Below, piece after piece: positions 1 to 4,824 of a stretch of DNA of 11,814 nucleotides (positions are counted from its first letter, which is position 1; each line of letters starts with the position of its first letter). The DNA is from S146-42 sp965371965 (lineage in GTDB: Bacteria; Planctomycetota; Phycisphaerae; Phycisphaerales; UBA1924), in assembly GCA_965371965.1 (NCBI GenBank), contig CBDVAM010000107.1, positions 1 through 11,814 on the forward strand. The letters are read 5' to 3'. The notes below the pieces were generated by a model. It was given only the letters and a program-made list of their open reading frames with translations, ran no database searches and was not told the DNA's origin. Position numbers and translations under genes: made by a program.

Positions 1-65
1 AGGCCCGCCGGATCGTATCGATGTTGGAGATTATCCGGGGCGAACTTGATTGCCCCGCGCCCGTG

Positions 66-110
66 GCCCTGGCGCGGGTGAACCCACCAGCGCCAGGGCT
101 CTTCAGTTTT
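66..110 (+). terminator. Probable intrinsic terminator of an upstream gene
   Basis: A perfect 10-bp inverted repeat (66-75 with 90-99, GCCCTGGCGC/GCGCCAGGGC) encloses a 14-nt loop and is followed by a T-rich stretch ending in TTTT at 107-110. This fits an intrinsic terminator for a gene reading in from the left edge. No upstream gene can be identified: two frames reach stops at 47-49 and 114-116, but neither translation is recognisable. The T-run is offset from the stem by about 7 nt, which weakens the call. Confidence 0.5.
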
Positions 111-156
111 GCATGACAGCTCGCCAGTGACGTGTTTCTGGTAGGCTGATGAGAAA

Positions 157-182
157 GCGAGGAGAGAGATAGTGCTCCTCGC
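157..182 (+). promoter_or_regulatory. Leader hairpin upstream of the 224-901 gene
   Basis: A perfect 8-bp inverted repeat, GCGAGGAG (157-164) and CTCCTCGC (175-182), has a 10-nt loop. It lies about 40 nt upstream of the start codon at 224. The left arm holds a Shine-Dalgarno-like GAGGAG and the right arm its complement, so the hairpin could hide a decoy ribosome site or change access to the true one at 212-218. The structure is visible in the sequence; any regulatory role is inference. No convincing promoter was found further upstream. Confidence 0.35.
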
Positions 183-211
183 GCCACGGGCGACGAGGCA
201 CAGCCGGAAGC

Positions 212-218
212 GGAGGTG
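212..218 (+). promoter_or_regulatory. Ribosome binding site of the 224-901 gene
   Basis: GGAGGTG stands 5 nt before the ATG at 224. It fixes this start: an in-frame stop at 170-172 lies upstream and no other in-frame start codon lies between. Confidence 0.7.
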
Positions 219-223
219 CCACG

Positions 224-901
224 ATGCGATCCCAGTTCTTCGACACGCTCGCCAACGACCCCAACTCGCTCGACATCATTCTGCGCCACGCCGGTCGCGT
301 CGCCCGCAGCATCGCCCAAAGAAACGAAGCTCTTGCGAGCCATATTGGGTCGTACATTCTCGAACACGCCACCACCTTTATGCCTCGCGAGGACGACGTC
401 AAGGACCCCGTCGCGATGCTCATCGCGCAGATGCGTGGCTGGGGCTGGGACGCGTTGAAAAAAGAACGCGGGGAAATCAAGTGGCTGGGAGGGCCGGGCT
501 GGGGTCGACGCGAGCAAGTTGATACATCGTTGGACTACGACTCATTGCGATTTGAATCAAACAGCCGCGAGCACCAGAAAACCGTTAGGCTCAAAAAGCG
601 ATGGGCAGGTGCAACGTCAACTGGAACTGACCTGGATCTCATCGAGGATGGTCGTGGAGGTTCTTCGATGCGAACGGCGGACAACAGCGACGATATGGCA
701 GAAGTACTCCGGCAGATTCTTCGAAGCCGCGGCGACACATGCTATCGCCGATTGCTGCGGCTCTGGGAGTTGGTCCAGGACCAAGACCGCGAACTCTCGG
801 ACGCGATCGACGATGTGGCCGCGGAGTTTCAGATCAACCGGCGGACTGTCCTCCGAGATGTGATCCACGCAGAGGCGGCGGCTGACGATATCTGTCCATA
901 A
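224..901 (+). CDS. Hypothetical protein with C-terminal helix-turn-helix, possibly sigma-like
   Basis: Not confidently recognised; 225 residues, start supported by GGAGGTG 5 nt upstream. Residues about 18-35 (ILRHAGRVARSIAQRN) and 59-82 (with the pattern W-x-x-L-K-K-E-R) resemble the helices of sigma-70 region 2. A linker rich in Arg, Ser and Gly spans about 88-150. Residues about 158-215 are helical and end in a good helix-turn-helix pattern (VAAEFQINRRTVLRDVI, about 198-214), where region 4 of an ECF sigma factor would lie. Total length also fits an ECF factor, and planctomycetes carry many divergent ones. No sigma motif is strong enough to prove this, so a plain HTH DNA-binding protein is equally possible. 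It is cytoplasmic, with no signal peptide or TM segment. No anti-sigma gene is adjacent; the next gene (975) is unrelated by sequence. Confidence 0.6.
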   Translation: MRSQFFDTLANDPNSLDIILRHAGRVARSIAQRNEALASHIGSYILEHATTFMPREDDVKDPVAMLIAQMRGWGWDALKKERGEIKWLGGPGWGRREQVDTSLDYDSLRFESNSREHQKTVRLKKRWAGATSTGTDLDLIEDGRGGSSMRTADNSDDMAEVLRQILRSRGDTCYRRLLRLWELVQDQDRELSDAIDDVAAEFQINRRTVLRDVIHAEAAADDICP

Positions 902-936
902 GGGATGCTGTTGGTCGTTTCCTGATCGCCGACAAC

Positions 937-964
937 TTGCATGGTGGACTCAAGTTGGTACCCT
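937..964 (+). promoter_or_regulatory. Candidate promoter of the 975-1217 ORF
   Basis: TTGCAT (937-942) and TACCCT (959-964) are 16 bp apart. The predicted transcription start (about 970-972) would leave only a 3-5 nt leader before the ATG at 975, which has no Shine-Dalgarno sequence. The -10 box is imperfect, so this is tentative. Confidence 0.3.
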
Positions 965-974
965 ACCCGACACG

Positions 975-1217
975 ATGAACAACAACGAGCAAGATCAAGT
1001 GGGGACGGCAGCCGTTTACGGTGACGCTGCGGTTCTCCCCAGGCGCGAGACGCGCATGAAGCTACCTAGACCACTCGAGAGTGCCATCTTCAAGGCAGTT
1101 CAAGCATCGGATCAACACGCAATTGAGCGTCTAAAGTACGAACACCCCGAGTTCGTCGAGTTGATCAATAGGAGCATCAAGAAGCTCAAATTGCTCGATA
1201 AGGCCCTCCGACACTGA
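975..1217 (+). CDS. Small hypothetical protein (80 aa)
   Basis: Not recognised. The 80-residue product has a polar N-terminus and a charged helical C-terminal half (about 28-80) with regular Leu/Ile spacing, for example the stretch ending KKLKLLDKALRH, which could form a helical pair or coiled coil. There is no signal peptide, TM segment, Cys or metal motif. Base composition is visibly less GC-rich than the neighbouring tuf block. The ATG at 975 lacks a ribosome site but lies just behind a promoter-like pair; an internal ATG at 1056 (MKLPRPLES) would give a 53-residue protein beginning at the better-ordered part. It stands alone between the HTH gene and the tRNA-Thr promoter. It may be a real lineage-specific gene; a chance ORF is not excluded. 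Confidence 0.5.
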   Translation: MNNNEQDQVGTAAVYGDAAVLPRRETRMKLPRPLESAIFKAVQASDQHAIERLKYEHPEFVELINRSIKKLKLLDKALRH

Positions 1218-1225
1218 CTCCGTTG

Positions 1226-1253
1226 TTGACCGCCAAGTCGATCCGTCTATCAT
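1226..1253 (+). promoter_or_regulatory. Promoter of the tRNA-Thr/tuf block
   Basis: TTGACC (1226-1231) and TATCAT (1248-1253) are separated by 16 bp, close to the sigma-70 consensus. Transcription would start near 1260, about 34 nt before the tRNA-Thr. This is the best promoter before the translation block and probably drives tRNA-Thr and tuf, perhaps further. Confidence 0.6.
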
Positions 1254-1293
1254 CCCTCCCCCCGCTGAGTCAGTAGGGATTTGATCGGTATGC

Positions 1294-1365
1294 GCCGCTG
1301 TAGCTCAGTGGTAGAGCGCACCCTTGGTAAGGGTGAGGTCAAGGGTTCGACTCCCTTCAGCGGCT
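1294..1365 (+). tRNA. tRNA-Thr (anticodon GGT)
   Basis: Full cloverleaf of 72 nt. The acceptor stem is GCCGCTG (1294-1300) with CAGCGGC (1358-1364) and discriminator T1365. The D arm is GCTC...GAGC, the anticodon stem is CACCC/GGGTG with loop TTGGTAA (anticodon GGT, reads ACC/ACU), and the T arm is AAGGG-TTCGACT-CCCTT. CCA is not encoded. Position directly before tuf is a widely conserved bacterial arrangement (thrT-tufB in E. coli), so co-transcription followed by tRNA processing is expected. Confidence 0.97.
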
Positions 1366-1390
1366 CCTTGCCCGCGAGGGTGGTTTTGCG

Positions 1391-1450
1391 GGTCGCCTGG
1401 GCGGCCCAAGAGGTGGGTGGTTGAGCCGTCTTGGGAGGCGGGGAGACCCC
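1391..1450 (+). promoter_or_regulatory. Hairpin-rich part of the tRNA-Thr to tuf leader
   Basis: The 237-nt spacer between tRNA-Thr and tuf holds no credible gene. Its first part contains GGTCGC/GCGGCC (1391-1396 with 1401-1406, one G-T pair), CCCAAGA/TCTTGGG (1405-1411 with 1429-1435), and GGGG-AGA-CCCC (1440-1450). The first two overlap by two bases, so they would compete. A 12-bp palindrome, TCGACATGTCGA, follows at 1470-1481. These may act in tRNA processing or tuf regulation. No T-run follows any stem, so none looks like a terminator. The structures are seen; function is inference. Confidence 0.25.
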
Positions 1451-1602
1451 GATTCGGTCTGGTGCTCGCTCGACATGTCGATTGGGCGCGCAAGAATAGT
1501 TGACTGCGTGGGTCCGCGCCAGTGGGGCGAGGCGACGCGAGACGGATTTTCGCACGGTACACAGGCCCTCAACGGGGTCGGTGACGACGAGGTAGATACA
1601 AG

Positions 1603-2802
1603 ATGGCCAAGGAAAAATTCGAGAGAAACAAGCCGCATGTCAACGTCGGCACCATCGGACACATCGACCACGGCAAGAGCACGCTGACTGCCGCGATGAG
1701 CGCGAGATCCGCGGTCCGCTTCGGCGGCGAGATCAAGACCTACGCCGACATCACCAAGGGCGGCACCGTCCGCGACGCATCCAAGACCGTGACGATTCAC
1801 TCCTCGCACACCGAGTACGAGACCGAGAATCGCCACTACGCCCACGTCGATTGCCCTGGGCACGCCGACTTTGTCAAGAACATGATCACCGGCGCCGCCC
1901 AGATGGACGGTGCGATCCTGGTGGTCGCCGCCGACTCTGGCCCGATGCCCCAGACGCGCGAGCACGTGCTGCTCGCCCGCCAGGTGGGCGTTCCCTACAT
2001 CGTCGTGTTCCTCAACAAGATCGATCTGGTCGATGACGAGGAGCTGATCGAGCTCGTCGAGATGGAAATCCGCGAGCTGCTCGATAAGTACGGTTTCCCC
2101 GGCGACGACACGCCGATCATCCGCGGCGAGTCCAAGGCCTCGGTCGAGAACCCGAAAGACGACGAGATTTGCAAGCCGATCGATGAGCTGTTTGAGGCGA
2201 TCGACACCTTCATCCCCGATCCGCCCCGTGAGATGGACAAGCCCTTCCTGATGGCCGTCGAGGACGTGTTCAGCATCAAGGGTCGCGGCACGGTCGCCAC
2301 CGGACGCATCGAACGCGGAATTATCAAGGTCGGCGACGCCGCAGAAATCGTCGGGCTCGAAAAGGAGAGCGCCAAGACGGTCATCACCGGCGTCGAGATG
2401 TTCAACAAGACCCTCGACCAGGGCGAGGCCGGCGACAACGTCGGCCTGCTGATGCGAGGCGTGGAAAAGGACGCCGTCGAACGCGGGCAGGTCATCTGCA
2501 AGCCCGGATCGATCCAGCCGCACACCAAGTTCAAGGGCGAGGTCTACGTCCTGACCAAGGAAGAGGGCGGGCGTCACACGCCGTTCTTCAGCAACTATCG
2601 CCCACAGTTCTACATGCGGACGACCGACGTCACCGGGAGCGTCAAGCTCGTCGGCGCCGAGATGTGCATGCCCGGCGACAACATCGAGATGGAGGTCGAC
2701 CTCATCGACAAGCCCGTCGCGATGGAGAAGGGCCTGCGCTTCGCCGTCCGCGAGGGTGGTCGGACCATCGGCTCGGGCGTGGTCACCGAGATCATCGAGT
2801 AA
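1603..2802 (+). CDS. tuf: Translation elongation factor Tu (EF-Tu)
   Basis: EF-Tu is the GTPase that brings aminoacyl-tRNA to the ribosomal A site. The 399-residue length is normal. Domain I carries the P-loop GHIDHGKS (19-26, with Ser where Thr is usual), switch I (about 44-70), DCPGH (83-87, with the catalytic His) and NKID (138-141). Domain II follows from about 212 (RGTVATGRIERG) and domain III from about 308 (GGRHTPFFSNYRPQFY, FRTTDVTG-like MRTTDVTG, then GGRTIGSGVV near the end). Switch I is unusual: KTVTI (61-65) replaces RGITI, though the Mg-binding Thr (T64) is kept, and the loop is about 2 residues longer than in E. coli. The G5 motif reads RGESKAS (174-180) where RGSALKA is typical. 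GAGG at 1589-1592, 10 nt before the ATG, supports the start. rpmG follows after 28 bp. Confidence 0.97.
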   Translation: MAKEKFERNKPHVNVGTIGHIDHGKSTLTAAMSARSAVRFGGEIKTYADITKGGTVRDASKTVTIHSSHTEYETENRHYAHVDCPGHADFVKNMITGAAQMDGAILVVAADSGPMPQTREHVLLARQVGVPYIVVFLNKIDLVDDEELIELVEMEIRELLDKYGFPGDDTPIIRGESKASVENPKDDEICKPIDELFEAIDTFIPDPPREMDKPFLMAVEDVFSIKGRGTVATGRIERGIIKVGDAAEIVGLEKESAKTVITGVEMFNKTLDQGEAGDNVGLLMRGVEKDAVERGQVICKPGSIQPHTKFKGEVYVLTKEEGGRHTPFFSNYRPQFYMRTTDVTGSVKLVGAEMCMPGDNIEMEVDLIDKPVAMEKGLRFAVREGGRTIGSGVVTEIIE

Positions 2803-2830
2803 TCAGGGCTCGCGAAAGGAACACCGTCCC

Positions 2831-3010
2831 ATGGCAAAGAAAAAAGGTGCTCGCGAGTTCGTCTGGTTGCAGTGCAGCGAGTGCGGCGACCTCAACTACC
2901 GCACCGTTATCAACATCAAGGGCGGCATGCCGGAGAAGCTCAAGGAGGGCTTGCGAAAGTACTCCCCGAGGCTGCGCAAGCACACGCTCCACAAGATCAA
3001 GCGGAAGTGA
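2831..3010 (+). CDS. rpmG: 50S ribosomal protein bL33
   Basis: bL33 is a small protein of the large ribosomal subunit. The 59-residue product has the family pattern: MAKKKGARE start, CSECGDLNY (15-23), a basic middle and a KYSPRLRKHTLHK tail (43-55). Many bL33 proteins bind zinc through two CxxC pairs. Here the first pair (C15, C18) is present but the second is S45/L48, so a normal four-Cys zinc site cannot form. AAAGGA at 2815-2820, 10 nt before the ATG, supports this start; the longer reading from 2756 would overlap the tuf end. It lies 28 bp after tuf and is probably in the same transcript, as in many bacteria. Confidence 0.95.
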   Translation: MAKKKGAREFVWLQCSECGDLNYRTVINIKGGMPEKLKEGLRKYSPRLRKHTLHKIKRK

Positions 3011-3018
3011 AGAGAATC

Positions 3019-3088
3019 GCCGGAGATCCAGAGCGTCAGATGGCCAGATTCTCCAGGATCTGGCCCTTTGGCCATCTGGGGATCCGGC
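3019..3088 (+). repeat. Nested, mutually exclusive inverted repeats between rpmG and tRNA-Trp
   Basis: Most of the 88-nt spacer is self-complementary. CAGATGGCCA (3037-3046) pairs perfectly with TGGCCATCTG (3069-3078). GGCCAGAT (3042-3049) pairs perfectly with ATCTGGCC (3058-3065). TGGCC (3061-3065) pairs with GGCCA (3070-3074). An outer clamp pairs GCCGG (3019-3023) with CCGGC (3084-3088) and CCAGA (3028-3032) with TCTGG (3075-3079). The stems share bases, so they exclude one another as in attenuators, or they may be a processing site freeing the tRNA. No T-run follows, so a standard terminator is unlikely. Confidence 0.6.
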
Positions 3089-3098
3089 AATCTGTGCT

Positions 3099-3172
<74 letters not shown>

Positions 3173-3187
3173 CGTCTGAGCAAGGTT

Positions 3188-3216
3188 GTTCGCGGGCCCG
3201 CCGTCGCGGACTTTTT
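3188..3216 (+). terminator. Terminator-like hairpin between tRNA-Trp and secE
   Basis: GTTCGCG (3188-3194) pairs with CGCGGAC (3205-3211, one G-T pair) around a 10-nt GC-rich loop, followed at once by TTTTT (3212-3216). This has the form of an intrinsic terminator or attenuator ending the tRNA-Trp transcript 15 nt before the secE start. No clear promoter lies between it and secE, so partial read-through is the simplest way to express secE-nusG. Confidence 0.5.
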
Positions 3217-3231
3217 CACGGGGTTCCTTCC

Positions 3232-3930
3232 ATGGCCCACGGCGTGTACAAATCGGGACAGGGATACTGGGTGCGGGTGCTCACCGCCGTATTCGCCGGT
3301 GTGCTTGTGCTCGCCGGCGGTGCCTGGGCGTGGAAGCAGGGCGCCCTGGTCAGACCGCCCATCGAGAGCTGGCGACTCACGCTCCGCGGCGTGCAGGGCG
3401 ACGCGGCGGTCGGTGATCGCGTCGAGTTCGTCGGCATCAACCCGCTGGTTGCGCTGAGTGCCGATGGACGCCAGGTGCAAGAGGTCCTGGGACACGCGAT
3501 CGTCGAAGAGGTCGAGCCCAACCGGATCATCGTTGCCGATCTCGAGTTCGAAGAGGGGCTGAATCCCAGCCAGGCCGACCGGGTCACCGATGCGGCCCAG
3601 TCCGGCTTTGCCGCACGAATCGTCGGCAAGCAGGGGATCCCGGCGTACGAGCCGATCCTGGTCCAGCTCTCGCTCATGGGGGCGTTCGTCCTTCTCGGCG
3701 GCTTAGCAATCTACTTCATGGTGGGCCTCAACAAACGGACATCGGAGTTTCTCATCGCGACCGATGGCGAGATGAAGAAGGTCAACTGGTCCACACGCAA
3801 GGAAATCATTGGTTCGACGTGGGTCGTGGTGTTCGCGTGCTTCTTGATCGCGGCGTTCTTGTTCTGCATCGACTTCATCTTCGCCCAGATATTCATGGCG
3901 CTGGATGTGCTCGAAACGACCAAGAGCTGA
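3232..3930 (+). CDS. secE: Preprotein translocase subunit SecE, enlarged
   Basis: SecE is the essential clamp subunit of the SecYEG membrane channel. The hallmark core is at about 171-222: EFLIATDGEMKKVNWSTRKE followed by a TM segment (about 197-222). The protein has 232 residues, against roughly 60-130 in most bacteria. The extra length lies in front: TM1 at about 12-34, then about 105 soluble residues (35-140) rich in Val, Asp and Glu, then TM2 at about 142-164. E. coli SecE also has three TM segments but without such a loop. If TM3 keeps the usual orientation, the loop faces outside the cytoplasm. The ATG at 3232 is chosen because the frame further upstream runs into the tRNA-Trp; its ribosome site is weak. 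nusG follows after 59 bp. The function of the loop is unknown. Confidence 0.92.
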   Translation: MAHGVYKSGQGYWVRVLTAVFAGVLVLAGGAWAWKQGALVRPPIESWRLTLRGVQGDAAVGDRVEFVGINPLVALSADGRQVQEVLGHAIVEEVEPNRIIVADLEFEEGLNPSQADRVTDAAQSGFAARIVGKQGIPAYEPILVQLSLMGAFVLLGGLAIYFMVGLNKRTSEFLIATDGEMKKVNWSTRKEIIGSTWVVVFACFLIAAFLFCIDFIFAQIFMALDVLETTKS

Positions 3931-3977
3931 CCAAGCCCCAAAGCGGCTCGCACAACAAGCCGAGCGCCACGAGCGCC

Positions 3978-3983
3978 GGGAGG
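3978..3983 (+). promoter_or_regulatory. Ribosome binding site of nusG
   Basis: GGGAGG stands 6 nt before the ATG at 3990. It decides the start: a longer in-frame reading from 3819 would overlap the secE end and carries no family signature. Confidence 0.75.
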
Positions 3984-3989
3984 ACCGAC

Positions 3990-4805
3990 ATGGTCGAAGA
4001 AAACAACAGCAACGTCCAGGACGCTCCCCAGACAGAAGATCACGCAAGCGAGCCTGAATCGGCGAGCGACACCAAAACCCAAGAACAAGCCCAAGAGCTG
4101 GACCAGGAGCAGGCCCCCGCCGAGGCTCAAGCAGAGCCCGCCGACGACAAGCCCGCCAAGAAGACCAAGAAGCCCGGCAAGCCCGCGTTCGACGGGCGAC
4201 CAGACGAGGTCGCCGACGTCATCGACGAGGACGAGCCGGTCCGCCAGGAGGGCATGGACTGGTTCGTGCTCCGCGTCGCCTCCAACAAGGAACACTCGGT
4301 CCGCAACACACTCTTGCGCAAGGTCCAGATCGACGACAAACTGGGATGGATCGGCAGGATCCTCGTCCCGACAGAGAAGGTCAAGACCTTCAAGAACGGC
4401 AAGCAGAAGATCACCGAGAGCAAGCTCTACCCGGGCTACGTCTTCGTCGAGATGCGCCTCGAGGAAGACAAACGCATCCAGCAGGACGTCTTCTTTCTCA
4501 TCAAGGAGACCACCGGCGTGGGCGACTTCGTCGGCACCGCCGGCAGGCCGACGCCGCTCAAGGACCACGAGGTCGAGAAGATGCTCCGCGACAGCCGCAA
4601 GCCCGACGACGAGCCGGTTCTCCGCCTGACGTTCGACAAGGGCGAAGAGGTCACGATCAACGACGGGCCGTTCGAGGGCTACGAGGGCACGGTCGACGAG
4701 GTCATGCCAGAGAAGAGCGAGGTCCGCGTGCTCGTGACCATCTTCGGGCGACAGGCCCCCATCGACGTCAAGGAATGGCAGATCACCAAGACCAGCGACA
4801 TGTAG
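3990..4805 (+). CDS. nusG: Transcription termination/antitermination protein NusG
   Basis: NusG binds RNA polymerase, modulates pausing and Rho termination, and links polymerase to the ribosome. The NGN domain spans about 89-200 (MDWFVLRVASNKEHSVR, LYPGYVFVEM, and GVGDFVG about 167-172). The KOW domain spans about 218-265 (GEEVTINDGPFEGYEGTV and VTIFGRQAPIDV). The first 88 residues are an added low-complexity tail rich in Glu, Gln, Ala and Asp with a Lys-Pro patch (about 54-65); E. coli NusG has 181 residues, this one 271. The tail has no TM or Cys and is probably disordered. The start is fixed by GGGAGG 6 nt upstream. It follows secE by 59 bp and precedes the AsmA-like gene by 19 bp, suggesting one transcript for all three. 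Confidence 0.95.
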   Translation: MVEENNSNVQDAPQTEDHASEPESASDTKTQEQAQELDQEQAPAEAQAEPADDKPAKKTKKPGKPAFDGRPDEVADVIDEDEPVRQEGMDWFVLRVASNKEHSVRNTLLRKVQIDDKLGWIGRILVPTEKVKTFKNGKQKITESKLYPGYVFVEMRLEEDKRIQQDVFFLIKETTGVGDFVGTAGRPTPLKDHEVEKMLRDSRKPDDEPVLRLTFDKGEEVTINDGPFEGYEGTVDEVMPEKSEVRVLVTIFGRQAPIDVKEWQITKTSDM

Positions 4806-4824
4806 CGCCCCCGCGACCCGAGAC

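Noticed and set aside
3..116. Possible C-terminal end of a gene entering from the left edge
   Set aside because: The frame runs through the terminator-like hairpin and the short translation is not recognisable; a rival frame stops at 47-49. Not enough to call.
172..522. Plus-strand ORF from GTG 172 with a nearby SD-like GAGGAG
   Set aside because: The product is Arg/His/Pro-rich with no order and overlaps the 224-901 gene out of frame; its SD-like site is held in a perfect hairpin.
1470..1481. 12-bp perfect palindrome TCGACATGTCGA upstream of tuf as an operator
   Set aside because: A few palindromes of this length are expected by chance in a window this size, and no second copy or promoter overlap was seen.
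1250..1555. Minus-strand ORF reading through tRNA-Thr
   Set aside because: Part of its translation (KGVEPLTSPLPRVRSTTEL) is the familiar spurious protein produced by reading the antisense of a tRNA.
1357..2577. 406-codon open frame on the minus strand antisense to tuf
   Set aside because: The sense frame is unmistakable EF-Tu; the antisense frame is a composition artefact.
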